Positions 8,923 through 18,717 of a stretch of DNA of 64,000 bases are shown in pieces. Origin of the DNA: Hylemonella gracilis (GTDB lineage Bacteria > Pseudomonadota > Gammaproteobacteria > Burkholderiales > Burkholderiaceae_C); contig NZ_CP031395.1 in the NCBI RefSeq assembly GCF_004328645.1, forward strand, positions 3,758,246-3,822,245, read 5' to 3'. The position numbers were made by a program, and so were the translations under genes. Position 1 is the stretch's first letter. Every line of letters begins with the position of its first letter. A model generated the notes under the pieces. It was not told the DNA's origin. It was given only the letters and a program-made list of their open reading frames with translations, and did no database searches.

Positions 8923-10761
8923 ATGTCCAAGGACAAGCCAGTGCCGCAGGGCCAGACCGAAACCAGCGCAGTGGCGACCGTGCTGGCGTCCCTGGCGCCC
9001 TTTCGCCCCAAACTGCTGGAGACCTTGCCGGGTTACACCCGCACCCATTTCGCCCGGGACGTCGGCGCGGGGCTGACGGTCGGGATCGTGGCCCTGCCGC
9101 TCGCCATGGCTTTCGCGATCGCCAGCGGCCTCAAGCCCGAGGCCGGCCTGTTCACCGCCGTCATCGCGGGCTTCCTGATCTCCGCCTTGGGCGGCAGCCG
9201 GGTGCAGATCGGCGGCCCGGCAGGCGCCTTCATCGTCATCGTCTACGGCATTCTGGAACGCCACGGTCTGGCCAACCTCCTCATCGCCACGGTCATGTCG
9301 GGCCTGATGCTGTTCCTGATGGGTCTGTTCAAGCTGGGCACCCTGGTACGCTTCATCCCCATCGCCGTGGTGATCGGCTTCACCAACGGCATCGCCGTGC
9401 TGATCATGCTCTCGCAGCTCAAGGATTTCCTCGGCCTGTCGCTGGAACACCCACCCGCTGGCTTCTTCGCCCAGATCGAGGCGCTGCGCCTGACCCTGCA
9501 CACGGTCAACCCGGCGGCGCTGGGCATCGCCCTGGGCACGCTCGCGCTGGTGGTTGTCTGGCAGCGCGGCCTGCCTGGGCTCACGAGCGACGGACGGGCC
9601 ACGCTCAAGACCCGGGTCCTGAGCAGCCGGGTGCTGTTCGCGGCCAGCCGCCTGTCTGTCGTGCCGGGCACCATCGTGGCCCTGATCCTGGCCACGCTGA
9701 TCACCTGGGCACTGAATCTCCCCATAGAAACCATCGGCAGCAAATTCGGCGGCATCCCCGCCACACTGCCGTCCCTGGCCTGGCCCGCCTTCAGCTGGGA
9801 TGGCGTGCGTTTCCTCCTCATGCCCGCGTTCACACTGGCTCTGCTGGGCGCCATCGAATCGCTGCTGTGCGCACGCATCGCTGACGGCGTGTGCGCCGCC
9901 CGGCCGCCCGAAGGCGCACCCACCGGTGCCCGCGAGGGTGCAGGCCGCTCCACCAGCGAGGACCGGCACGACCCCAACCAGGAACTGATGGCCCAGGGCG
10001 TGGCCAACATCGTCACGCCCTTCTTCGGCGGCATGCCCGCCACCGGCACCATCGCCCGCACGGTCACCAACGCCAAGAGCGGCGCGGTCAGCCCCGTCGC
10101 GGGCATGGTGCATGCGCTGACGCTGCTGGCCGTGATGCTGGTGGCCGCGCCCCTGGCCAGCCATGTCCCGCTGGCCGCGTTGGCGGGCATCCTCATGGTT
10201 GTGGCCTGGAACATGGGCGAATGGCGCGAATTCGCACACCTGCGCCAGTACCGCCTGCCCTATCGGGTGACGCTGCTGGCGGTCTTCACCCTCACCGTGG
10301 TGGCTGACCTGACGGTGGCCGTGGAAGTGGGCCTGGTCGCAGCCTGCCTGACCTTCATCTACCGCATCTCCAGCCTCACCCGTTCCGAAACCGTGCCCCA
10401 GGCCCGCCCCGGTGTCCTGGCCTGGCGGCTCTACGGTGCCCTGTTCTTCGGCGCGGTCAAGCTGATCGAGGACATCGAACGCCAGCTCGGGGAAGCCGGC
10501 ACGGCCGCCACGACGACACGGGTGCTGGTGCTGGATCTGAAGAATCTGCTCTACATTGACAGTTCCGGGGCCGACACCCTGCGCGACCTGCAACGCAGCT
10601 GCGCCAGGCAGGGCGTGCACCTGGTGCTGTGTGGCCTGAGCCACCAGCCGCTGGACATGGCCCGCCGTGCCGGCCTGCTGGCCGGCTTGCCCGAGGAAAA
10701 CATCCGCCCCGACCTCGCCGCGGGACTGGACCGGGCGCGGGCCCTCGCGGGCGCCGACTGA
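8923..10761 (+). CDS. SulP-family anion transporter with STAS domain
   Basis: A 612-residue SulP (SLC26) inner-membrane transporter. The membrane domain (about residues 45-470) shows the family signature around LTVGIVALPLAMAFAIASGL and GSRVQIGGPAGAFI, and FFGGMPATGTIARTVTN later on; a cytoplasmic STAS domain fills about 490-600 (VLVLDLKNLLYIDSSGADTL). SulP proteins carry sulfate, bicarbonate or dicarboxylates; which one cannot be told. A charged loop of about 30 residues near residue 330 (RPPEGAPTGAREGAGRSTSE) interrupts the membrane domain and is longer than I expect. The gene ends about 40 bp before a DUF3460 gene. Confidence 0.92.
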   Translation: MSKDKPVPQGQTETSAVATVLASLAPFRPKLLETLPGYTRTHFARDVGAGLTVGIVALPLAMAFAIASGLKPEAGLFTAVIAGFLISALGGSRVQIGGPAGAFIVIVYGILERHGLANLLIATVMSGLMLFLMGLFKLGTLVRFIPIAVVIGFTNGIAVLIMLSQLKDFLGLSLEHPPAGFFAQIEALRLTLHTVNPAALGIALGTLALVVVWQRGLPGLTSDGRATLKTRVLSSRVLFAASRLSVVPGTIVALILATLITWALNLPIETIGSKFGGIPATLPSLAWPAFSWDGVRFLLMPAFTLALLGAIESLLCARIADGVCAARPPEGAPTGAREGAGRSTSEDRHDPNQELMAQGVANIVTPFFGGMPATGTIARTVTNAKSGAVSPVAGMVHALTLLAVMLVAAPLASHVPLAALAGILMVVAWNMGEWREFAHLRQYRLPYRVTLLAVFTLTVVADLTVAVEVGLVAACLTFIYRISSLTRSETVPQARPGVLAWRLYGALFFGAVKLIEDIERQLGEAGTAATTTRVLVLDLKNLLYIDSSGADTLRDLQRSCARQGVHLVLCGLSHQPLDMARRAGLLAGLPEENIRPDLAAGLDRARALAGAD

Positions 10762-10803
10762 GGCCCGCTAAAATGTCCGCTTCCCTCTTCCGGTGTCCCT
10801 GCC

Positions 10804-11022
10804 ATGCATCTGTTCCGCTATCCTGACTACAAGTCCGAAGCCACCCAGTTCATCCAGAAGCTCAAGGCCGAAAAGCCCGAGCTGGAAGCGCAGCAACGCC
10901 AGGGACGCGCCTTGCTGTGGGACCAGGCCGTGGACGCCCAGGCCTGGCAGGGTTACGAGGCCGCGCGCGTGGCGCAGCAGCCCTACGTCTACCAGACCAG
11001 CGACAGCCCGCAATCCCGTTGA
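10804..11022 (+). CDS. DUF3460 small protein
   Basis: A 72-residue hydrophilic protein (MHLFRYPDYKSEATQFIQ) that fits DUF3460, a small betaproteobacterial family of unknown function. Aromatic and charged residues are spread through the length and no membrane segment is present. It sits directly before scpA, an arrangement I associate with Burkholderiales genomes, with 27 bp between stop and next start, so the two are probably co-transcribed. No function can be assigned. Confidence 0.85.
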   Translation: MHLFRYPDYKSEATQFIQKLKAEKPELEAQQRQGRALLWDQAVDAQAWQGYEAARVAQQPYVYQTSDSPQSR

Positions 11023-11049
11023 GCGCCCCGTGACCGGACTCCTCGCCGC

Positions 11050-11919
11050 ATGAGCGAAGCGCAAACCCGCGCCTCCGACGCCCTGGAGGACGGCGCTGTC
11101 CTGGCGGCCACCGAATCCGGCATGCCGGAGGTGGTGGACCATGTCGCGGTTGCCCGTCTTTACGGCGAGCCCCTGTTCCAGCTCCCGCAGGATCTCTACA
11201 TCCCGCCGGATGCGCTGGAGGTGTTCCTGGAGGCTTTCGAGGGACCGCTGGACCTGCTGCTCTACCTGATCCGAAAGCAGAACTTCAACATCCTCGACAT
11301 TCCGATGGCGGCGGTCACCCGCCAGTACCTGACCTATGTGGAGCAGGTCCGCAAGCGCAACCTTGAATTGGCCGCCGAGTACCTGTTGATGGCCGCGATG
11401 CTGATCGAGATCAAGTCGCGCATGCTGCTGCCACCCAAGAAGGCCGCGGAAGGCGAGGAAGCCGAGGACCCGCGCGCCGAGCTCGTGCGCCGCCTGCTCG
11501 AATACGAGCAGATGAAGCTGGCCGCCGCGCGCCTGGGGGAACTGCCGCACTACGGGCGGGACTTCCTCAAGGCTCAGGTCTATATCGAACAGTCGATCCA
11601 ACCGCGCTTTCCCGACGTGCACATCGTCGATCTTCAGGGGGCCTGGGCCGACATCCTCAAGCGCGCCAAGCTGGTGCAGCACCACAAGATCACGCGCGAG
11701 GAACTGTCCGTGCGCGAGCACATGAGCATCGTGCTCAAGACCCTGAAGGGTCGCAAGTTCGTCGAGTTCGAGAAGCTCTTCAACCCCACGCAGGGCGTGC
11801 CCGTGCTGGTGGTGACCTTCATCGCCCTGCTGGAGCTGGCCAAGGAAAGCCTGATCGAGATCACCCAGGCCGAGGCCTATGCGCCCATCTACGTGCGCCT
11901 GAGCTATACGCCCACCTGA
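11050..11919 (+). CDS. scpA: Segregation and condensation protein ScpA
   Basis: A 289-residue kleisin that bridges SMC heads together with ScpB in chromosome condensation and segregation. The conserved block FEGPLDLLLYLIRKQNFNILDIPMA sits near residues 62-86, followed by EYLLMAAMLIEIKSRMLLP and a C-terminal winged-helix segment (SLIEITQAEAYAPIYVRL). The N-terminal 55 residues before the kleisin core form an extension that is variable in the family. The usual partner scpB is not adjacent; instead nadB follows after about 90 bp. Start at ATG 11050, in tandem with the DUF3460 gene. Confidence 0.96.
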   Translation: MSEAQTRASDALEDGAVLAATESGMPEVVDHVAVARLYGEPLFQLPQDLYIPPDALEVFLEAFEGPLDLLLYLIRKQNFNILDIPMAAVTRQYLTYVEQVRKRNLELAAEYLLMAAMLIEIKSRMLLPPKKAAEGEEAEDPRAELVRRLLEYEQMKLAAARLGELPHYGRDFLKAQVYIEQSIQPRFPDVHIVDLQGAWADILKRAKLVQHHKITREELSVREHMSIVLKTLKGRKFVEFEKLFNPTQGVPVLVVTFIALLELAKESLIEITQAEAYAPIYVRLSYTPT

Positions 11920-12007
11920 GGTCCGACGCCGGCCTCGTCTATAGTCGGCCCTCGTGCCCCGCCTGCGCCACGCAGAACCTCTCCCGATTCCTCCTCGCGA
12001 GCCGCCC

Positions 12008-13605
12008 GTGACCTCTCCCGCGCACCATTCCTTTGACGTCCTCATCGTGGGCAGCGGCCTGGCGGGCCTGTCCGCCGCCCTGCATCTGGCGCCTACGCAC
12101 CGGGTGGCCGTGATCACCAAGCGCGAGTTGAGCGATGGTTCCAGCGGCTGGGCCCAGGGCGGGATCGCCGCCGTGGTGGGCCAGGGCGACACGCTGGAAC
12201 AGCATGTGGACGACACCCTGGTCGCCGGCGCCGGCCTGTGCGACCTCGAGGCCACGCGCTTCGTGGTCGAGCACGCGGCGGAGAACATCCATTGGCTGGA
12301 AGGGCTGGGCGTGCCTTTCTCGCGCGAGGACGGCCACCTGCACCTGACCCGCGAGGGCGGTCACAGCGAGCGGCGCATCGTCCACGTCACCGACGCCACC
12401 GGCGCGGCCGTGCAGGCCACGCTGCGCACCAAGGTGCGCATGCAGCCCAACATCACGCTGTTCGAGCACCATGTGCTGGTCGACCTGATCACCCAGACGA
12501 AACTCGGCGGCGACCAGGACGGCAACCGCTGCCTGGGTCTGTACGCCCTGAACGAAGCCACGGACACCGTGGAGAGTTTCGCAGCCCCGCACACCATCCT
12601 GGCCACGGGCGGCGCGGGCAAGGTCTACCTCTACACCACCAACCCGGACACGTCCACTGGCGACGGCATCGCCGCCGCCTGGCGCGCGGGCTGCCGGGTG
12701 GGAAACATGGAATTCATTCAGTTCCATCCGACCTGTCTGTACCACCCGCACGCCAAGAGCTTCCTGATCAGCGAGGCCGTGCGCGGCGAAGGCGCGCTGC
12801 TGCGCCTGCCCCCGAAGCGGGCGGCACGCGCTTCATGCCCGAACACGACCCGCGCGCCGAGCTGGCCACGCGCGACATCGTGGCGCGCTCCATCGACTAC
12901 GAGATGAAACGCCACGGCGTGGACTGCGTCTACCTCGACATCACGCACAAACCCAAGGCCTTTTTGCAGGAGCATTTCCCCAACATCTACGCGCGCTGCC
13001 TGGAGCTCGGCATCGACATGGCCAAGGATTGGATTCCCGTCGTGCCCGCCGCCCACTTCACCTGCGGCGGCGTGGTGACGGACCTGGGCGGTCGCACCGA
13101 TCTGCGCGGCCTCTACGCCATCGGCGAGACGGCCTACACCGGCCTGCACGGGGCCAACCGCCTGGCCAGCAACTCGCTGGTGGAGTGCATGGTCTACGCG
13201 CGCGCCGCGGCCGACGCGATCCGCGGTGACCCGGCCGCGCCGCTGCCCACCCTGCCAGCCTGGGACGACAGCCAGGTGACCGACGCCGACGAGTCGGTGG
13301 TGATCTCGCACAACTGGGACGAGCTGCGCCGCTTCATGTGGGACTACGTGGGCATCGTGCGCACCAACAAGCGGTTGGAACGCGCCGCGCACCGGATCGA
13401 CCTGCTGCACTCGGAGATTCAGGAGTTCTATTCCAGCTTCCATGTCACGCGCGACCTGCTGGAGTTGCGCAACCTGGTGCAGGTGGCCGAGCTGATCGTG
13501 CGCAGCGCACAGGCCCGCCATGAAAGCCGGGGCCTGCACTACAGCCGCGACTACCCCGACCTGCTGCCTGAGGCCAGGCCGACCTTCCTCACACCCACCC
13601 TCTGA
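12008..13605 (+). CDS. nadB: L-aspartate oxidase, one frameshift
   Basis: FAD enzyme that oxidises L-aspartate to iminoaspartate, the first step of de novo NAD synthesis. The FAD site [17 protein letters not shown], the [11 protein letters not shown] segment and the active-site-type HPTCL and [20 protein letters not shown] blocks are all present, and restored length is about 532 residues, as expected. The frame breaks at the C5 run 12809-12813: before it reads ...GALLRLPP, and one missing base restores [19 protein letters not shown] 12008 is chosen over GTG 11954 because [15 protein letters not shown] gives the standard length. The enzyme would be dead as written; a homopolymer error is the likely cause. 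bioB follows after 8 bp. Confidence 0.9.
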
Positions 13606-13613
13606 TTTCTCAC

Positions 13614-14663
13614 GTGTCCATGAACGCCACCTCCCCGACCGAACAAGCCGTGGTCGCGCAGACCATCACCCTGCACAAGCCAAAAGCCAAGGCGCCGACC
13701 CATCCCAAGGCCGAGCACTGGAGCGTGGACGCCATCGAAGCCCTGTTCAATCTGCCTTTTCCCGAACTGCTGCACCGCGCGCAGACCGTGCACCGCGCGC
13801 ATTTCGACCCGACGCAGATCGAATTTGCCACGCTGCTCTCGGTCAAGACCGGCGGCTGCCCGGAAGACTGCGGCTACTGCCCGCAATCGGCCTCCTACGA
13901 CACCGGCGTCCAGGCCAGCAAGCTGATGGAACTGCAGGAGGTGCTGTTCGCCGCCCAGCGCGCCAAGGACGCGGGTGCCACGCGCTTCTGCATGGGCGCG
14001 GCCTGGCGCGCGCCCAAAGACCGAGATGTGGAAAAAATCGCCGAGCTGGTGCGCGGCGTCAAGGACCTGGGACTGGAGACCTGCGCCACCCTGGGGATGC
14101 TGGAAGACGGCCACGCCGAGCAGTTGCGCGACGCGGGCCTGGATTTCTACAACCACAACCTCGACACCGCGCCCGATTTCTACGGTGACATCATCAGCAC
14201 CCGCGATTACCAGGACCGTCTGGACACGCTGGCGCGCGTGCGCCAGGCGGGCGTGAAGATCTGCTCGGGCGGCATCGTGGGCATGGGCGAGACCGTGCGG
14301 CACCGCGCCGGGCTGATCGCCGAACTGGCCAACCTCGATCCTTACCCCGAGTCGGTTCCGATCAACAACCTCGTGCGCGTCGAGGGCACGCCGCTGGCCG
14401 ACCAGGCCCCGCTGGACCCCTTCGATTTCGTGCGCACCATCGCCGTGGCGCGCATCACCATGCCCAAGGCACGCGTGCGCCTCTCGGCCGGCCGGCAGCA
14501 GATGGGTGACGGCATCCAGGCGCTCTGTTTCCTGGCTGGCGCCAACTCCATCTTCTATGGCGACAAGCTGCTGGTCACCGGCAACCCGGACACCGATGCC
14601 GACCTCCAGCTGCTGCAGCGCCTGGGTATGCGGGCGGCGCAGCAGCCGCTGGGCAAGACCTGA
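13614..14663 (+). CDS. bioB: Biotin synthase
   Basis: A 349-residue radical SAM enzyme that inserts sulfur into dethiobiotin in the last step of biotin synthesis. The cluster motif CPEDCGYC (Cys82, Cys86, Cys89) and the [12 protein letters not shown] and [11 protein letters not shown] segments, which hold SAM and [2Fe-2S] ligands, are intact. The start is GTG 13614 or ATG 13620; the N-terminal 35 residues before the [13 protein letters not shown] core are an extension. It begins 8 bp after nadB, so they are likely co-transcribed, although no other biotin gene is in the window. A GC-rich hairpin separates it from panB. Confidence 0.96.
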   Translation: MSMNATSPTEQAVVAQTITLHKPKAKAPTHPKAEHWSVDAIEALFNLPFPELLHRAQTVHRAHFDPTQIEFATLLSVKTGGCPEDCGYCPQSASYDTGVQASKLMELQEVLFAAQRAKDAGATRFCMGAAWRAPKDRDVEKIAELVRGVKDLGLETCATLGMLEDGHAEQLRDAGLDFYNHNLDTAPDFYGDIISTRDYQDRLDTLARVRQAGVKICSGGIVGMGETVRHRAGLIAELANLDPYPESVPINNLVRVEGTPLADQAPLDPFDFVRTIAVARITMPKARVRLSAGRQQMGDGIQALCFLAGANSIFYGDKLLVTGNPDTDADLQLLQRLGMRAAQQPLGKT

Positions 14664-14670
14664 GAAAAAC

Positions 14671-14704
14671 CGGCGCGCCCGAGAGGGCTCACCCCCGCGC
14701 GCCG
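14671..14704 (+). terminator. GC-rich hairpin between bioB and panB
   Basis: CGGCGCGC (14671-14678) and GCGCGCCG (14697-14704) form an 8-bp perfect stem with an 18-nt loop, starting 8 bp after the bioB stop. No T-run follows, so it may only attenuate or stabilise the transcript. Confidence 0.45.
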
Positions 14705-14746
14705 ATTGCGCTACATTCGCGCCTCACGCGACCCCCGGAGACAACT

Positions 14747-15661
14747 GTGAGCAGCACGGCCCCGACGAACAACACTGGCGCATCCCCCACCGCCGCCACT
14801 GGCGGCGCTTCCCCCTACGGCACCCTGCCGCCGGCCAGCGCACCCGCCACCCGCAAGCCCGTCAGCCTGCCGCGACTGCACGAGATGCACGCGCGCGGCG
14901 AGAAGATCACCATGCTCACGGCCTACGACGCCACCTTCGGCGCGGTGGCCGACGCGGCGGGCGTGGAATGTGTGTTGATCGGCGATTCGCTGGGCATGGT
15001 CTGCCAGGGCCTGTCGAGCACCGTGGGCGTGACGCTGGAGACCATGCGCTACCACGTCGAGAGCGTGACACGCGGCATCCGCCGCGTGCAAGGCACGGCC
15101 TGGGTCATCGGCGACCTGCCCTTCGGCACCTACCATGAATCGAAGGAGCAGGCCCTGCGCAGCGCCACCGTGCTGATGCAGGCCGGCGCCCACATGGTCA
15201 AGCTTGAGGGCGGCGGCTGGACGGCGGAAACCACGCGCTTCCTCGTCGAACGCGGCATCCCCGTTTGCGCCCACCTCGGCCTCACGCCCCAGACCGTGCA
15301 CGCGCTGGGTGGCTACCGCGTGCAAGGCCGCGGCGAGGCCGGAGAGACGCTCAAGCGCCACGCGCTCGAACTGCAGGACGCGGGTGCCGCCCTGCTGGTG
15401 CTGGAGATGACACCTGCCGCCTTGTCCGCCGAGATCACCGCCGCTCTGCCGCGCTGCGCCACCATCGGCATCGGCGCAGGCGTGGACTGCGCCGGCCAGG
15501 TACTGGTGCTGCATGACATGCTGGGCATGAACCTGGGCAAGATGCCCAAGTTCGTCCACAACTTCATGGCCGACGCCGGCAGCGTGCGCGGCGCGATGGA
15601 GACCTACGTCAAGGCGGTGAAGGAAGGTCGCTTCCCGGTCAATGAACAACACGCCTGGTGA
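14747..15661 (+). CDS. panB: 3-methyl-2-oxobutanoate hydroxymethyltransferase
   Basis: A 304-residue PanB, which makes ketopantoate from 2-oxoisovalerate and methylene-tetrahydrofolate in pantothenate and CoA synthesis. Conserved segments are [30 protein letters not shown] and [13 protein letters not shown], with [14 protein letters not shown] near the C-terminus. Start is GTG 14747; the first 40 residues are a low-complexity Thr/Ala/Pro extension before the catalytic barrel. panC follows, but the gap of about 115 bp holds a dispersed repeat, so the two may not be tightly co-transcribed. Confidence 0.96.
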   Translation: MSSTAPTNNTGASPTAATGGASPYGTLPPASAPATRKPVSLPRLHEMHARGEKITMLTAYDATFGAVADAAGVECVLIGDSLGMVCQGLSSTVGVTLETMRYHVESVTRGIRRVQGTAWVIGDLPFGTYHESKEQALRSATVLMQAGAHMVKLEGGGWTAETTRFLVERGIPVCAHLGLTPQTVHALGGYRVQGRGEAGETLKRHALELQDAGAALLVLEMTPAALSAEITAALPRCATIGIGAGVDCAGQVLVLHDMLGMNLGKMPKFVHNFMADAGSVRGAMETYVKAVKEGRFPVNEQHAW

Positions 15662-16630
<969 letters not shown>

Positions 16631-16636
16631 CGTCGT

Positions 16637-16794
16637 AGGCTAACAATTGCCCGTAGGGCTTGTTATGCCGGAGACACAAACGGACCGCGGTGGAGGCTAA
16701 CAATTGCCCGCATGGCTTGTTATGCCGGAGACACAAACGGACCGCGGTGGAGGCTAACAATTGCCCGCATGGCTTGTTATGCCGGAGACACAAC
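16637..16794 (+). repeat. Array of three 57-bp hairpin repeats
   Basis: Units start at 16637, 16694 and 16751 with an exact 57-bp period; the third stops after about 44 bp. Each unit holds an imperfect inverted repeat (GGC-TAACAA-TTGCCC against GGGC-TTGTTA-TGCC) and the first two also hold the palindrome ACCGCGGT. Units two and three are nearly identical; unit one differs only in the hairpin loop region. The period is divisible by three, so an open frame crosses it, but nothing suggests that frame is translated. The 306-bp gap between panC and the next gene holds nothing else recognisable. Confidence 0.85.
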
Positions 16795-16818
16795 CTTGAG
16801 GTGTGAGCCTCAAGGTTG
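16791..16818 (+). terminator. Closing hairpin of the repeat array
   Basis: CAACCTTGAGG (16791-16801) and CCTCAAGGTTG (16808-16818) form a perfect 11-bp stem with a 6-nt loop. The outer five base pairs (CAACC/GGTTG, followed by CG) equal those of the hairpin at 16600-16630, so the tandem array is bracketed by two related hairpins. Confidence 0.7.
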
Positions 16819-16921
16819 CGGTGCAGACTAATAAGAACCGCGAAGTGACGCAGCCCCGTGACAGGCGCTCGCGCACCATGCATGTTCCCAGAGGCAGAAG
16901 ACACGCACACAAGGAGACCCC

Positions 16922-17734
16922 ATGCAGCTTGAAACCCTCGCGATCTCGCTGGACGCCCACATCGCCACCGTGCGCCTGAACCGGCCCGACAAGGCGAACG
17001 CGATGAACGCCACGATGTGGCAGGACATCCGCCGGGCCTTCGAGTGGGTGGACCGCACGCCCGAAGCCCGCGTGGCCGTGCTGCAGGGCGAAGGCAAGCT
17101 GTTCTGTGCGGGCATCGACCTGCAGATGATGATGGAGATCGCGCCGCAGATCCACAACGACTGCGATGGCCGCTCGCGCGAGGCGCTGCGTCGCCTGATC
17201 CTGGACCTGCAGGACACGCTGACCGCTCTGGAGCGCTGCCGCAAGCCGGTGCTGGCCGCCATCCATGGCGGCTGCATCGGCGGTGCCATCGACCTGATCA
17301 CCTGCGCCGACATGCGCTACTGCAGCGCGGACGCCTACTTCAGCATCAAGGAAATCGACATCGGCATGACCGCCGACGTGGGCACGCTGCAGCGTCTCCC
17401 CAGGCTGGTGGGCGAAGGCATCACCCGCGAACTGGCCTACACCGGCCGCCGCTTCGAAGCGGAGGAAGCGCGCCAGATGGGACTGGTGAACCGCGTGTTC
17501 GACAGCCGCGAGGCCTTGTACGCCGGCGTGCGGGAGATCGCTGCCACCATCGCCGCCAAGTCACCGTTGTCCATCCGCGGCACAAAAGAGATGATCAGCT
17601 ACGCCCGCGACCACAGCGTGGCCGACAGCCTGAACTACGTCGCCACCTGGAACGCCGCCATGTTGATGAGCCAGGATCTGACCGAGGCGATGATGGCGAA
17701 CATGGGAAAGCGCGCGCCCGTGTTCAAGGACTGA
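16922..17734 (+). CDS. Delta3,5-delta2,4-dienoyl-CoA isomerase (crotonase family)
   Basis: A 270-residue crotonase-fold enzyme. The block FSIKEIDIGMTADVGTLQRLP closely matches the signature of dienoyl-CoA isomerases (eukaryotic ECH1), which move double bonds during oxidation of unsaturated fatty acids; the acidic residues in KEIDIG and TADVG fit the catalytic positions. The oxyanion-hole segments CAGIDLQM and HGGCIGGAIDL are present. A strong ribosome-binding site (AAGGAG) precedes ATG 16922. No other beta-oxidation gene adjoins it. Its 3' end overlaps the convergent SnoaL-like gene by 11 bp. Family confidence is high; exact substrate is inferred from the motif. Confidence 0.88.
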   Translation: MQLETLAISLDAHIATVRLNRPDKANAMNATMWQDIRRAFEWVDRTPEARVAVLQGEGKLFCAGIDLQMMMEIAPQIHNDCDGRSREALRRLILDLQDTLTALERCRKPVLAAIHGGCIGGAIDLITCADMRYCSADAYFSIKEIDIGMTADVGTLQRLPRLVGEGITRELAYTGRRFEAEEARQMGLVNRVFDSREALYAGVREIAATIAAKSPLSIRGTKEMISYARDHSVADSLNYVATWNAAMLMSQDLTEAMMANMGKRAPVFKD

Positions 17735-18113
17735 TCTGCTGCAAGAGGCCCAGACGGTCCACCTGGATCCAGGCGCGCCAGATCTTGCCCTCCTTGAACT
17801 GATAGATCACATTGGCAGTCTGCGACACCCGGCGGCCCGTGGCGGCATGGCCCTGGAACATGCCCGCATGGGTCGCCTCGAAGCGCCAGCGCACGGCCAC
17901 ACGATCACTGGCGCCGAACATGTCCTCAATGTCAAAGCGCACGTCCGGGAACCCGGCGCGCAGCGCCGCCACGCCCTGCGCGAACGCAGCCACCCCCTTG
18001 TCGCCTGGAGCGGCCAGGAAATCAGACGTGCACAAGTGTTCCAGCAGTTCCAGGCGCCCCTGGTTGAAGCCCTCCTCGTAGAGCTGGCGAAGGGCGGCTT
18101 GGTGATCGTACAT
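17724..18113 (-). CDS. SnoaL-like/NTF2-fold protein
   Basis: A 129-residue protein of the SnoaL-like cyclase/NTF2 superfamily. Typical features are the N-terminal [20 protein letters not shown] helix, the [29 protein letters not shown] strand block and the ENGKI-like [14 protein letters not shown] ending. Members are cyclases, hydrolases or proteins of unknown role; no substrate can be assigned. It is divergent from soxR with a short shared control region that holds a SoxR-box-like sequence, so it may be a SoxR target. Its 3' end overlaps the convergent isomerase gene by 11 bp. Confidence 0.82.
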   Translation of the reverse strand: MYDHQAALRQLYEEGFNQGRLELLEHLCTSDFLAAPGDKGVAAFAQGVAALRAGFPDVRFDIEDMFGASDRVAVRWRFEATHAGMFQGHAATGRRVSQTANVIYQFKEGKIWRAWIQVDRLGLLQQISP

Positions 18114-18150
18114 AGGGGTTCCTTGCAGTGATGAGGCAGGCAGGTTAAAA

Positions 18151-18168
18151 CCTCAACCTAACTTCATG
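18151..18168. promoter_or_regulatory. SoxR-box-like operator
   Basis: CATGAAGTTAGGTTGAGG (minus strand) matches the palindromic SoxR box CCTCAAGTTAACTTGAGG, as I recall it, at 14 of 18 positions, with the right half-site complete. It lies between the SnoaL-like gene and soxR, just upstream of the chosen soxR start. MerR-family activators bind within stretched promoters, so this could serve either gene. Confidence 0.55.
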
Positions 18169-18180
18169 TCAAGGACGTTC

Positions 18181-18642
18181 ATGCCCAGACTCGACCCAGC
18201 GGACATCGGCCGCCCCCTCTCCGTTGGTGAAGTGGCCCAACGCGCGGGCGTCGCGGTGTCGGCCCTGCATTTCTACGAGGCGCGGGGCCTGATCCACAGC
18301 GTGCGCAACGAAGGCAACCAGCGCCGGTACACGCGCGACGTGCTGCGCCGCGTCGCCGTCATCAAGGTGGCGCAGCGCATCGGCATTTCGCTGGAAGACA
18401 TAGGCGCGGCGATCGCCTCCCTGCCCGAAGGCCGTACACCGAACGCGCGCGACTGGGCGCGGCTGTCGAAAGGCTGGCAGCAGGAACTGGATGCACGCAT
18501 CGCCCATCTGCAGGCGCTGCGCGACCAGCTGGACGACTGCATCGGCTGCGGCTGCCTGTCCCTGGGCGCCTGCAAGTTGCGCAACCCCCTGGACTCGCTG
18601 TCCGAAGAAGGGCCGGGCCCGCGCCGGATCGTCAAGGAATGA
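18181..18642 (+). CDS. soxR: Redox-sensitive transcriptional activator SoxR
   Basis: A 153-residue MerR-family sensor. It opens with a winged helix-turn-helix ([21 protein letters not shown]), continues with [26 protein letters not shown], and carries the [2Fe-2S] motif CIGCGC-x5-C at Cys120, Cys123, Cys125 and Cys131. Oxidation of this cluster by redox-cycling compounds switches SoxR into an activator. ATG 18181 was chosen over ATG 18166 because AAGGA sits 5 nt before it. No soxS is present; in non-enteric bacteria SoxR usually controls a few transporters or oxidoreductases directly, and the divergent SnoaL-like gene and downstream MFS gene are candidates. Confidence 0.95.
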   Translation: MPRLDPADIGRPLSVGEVAQRAGVAVSALHFYEARGLIHSVRNEGNQRRYTRDVLRRVAVIKVAQRIGISLEDIGAAIASLPEGRTPNARDWARLSKGWQQELDARIAHLQALRDQLDDCIGCGCLSLGACKLRNPLDSLSEEGPGPRRIVKE

Positions 18643-18717
18643 GGGCGGTGCGGCCACTGCCCCTGCGGCTGCACTACGATGGGCAACGGTGCCCCTGAAG
18701 AAAGCTTCTTGCTTGTC

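Noticed and set aside
8854-10644. 596-residue minus-strand frame opposite the SulP gene.
   Set aside because: Gln/His/Gly-rich shadow of a transporter with full family motifs on the plus strand.
16637-16794. Array resembles integron attC sites (GGCTAAC ... GTTATGC cores) or a CRISPR array.
   Set aside because: The inverted repeats are only about 32 bp, core bases differ from the attC consensus, and no integrase gene or cassette is present. The units are tandem with no unique spacers and no cas genes, so it is not CRISPR.
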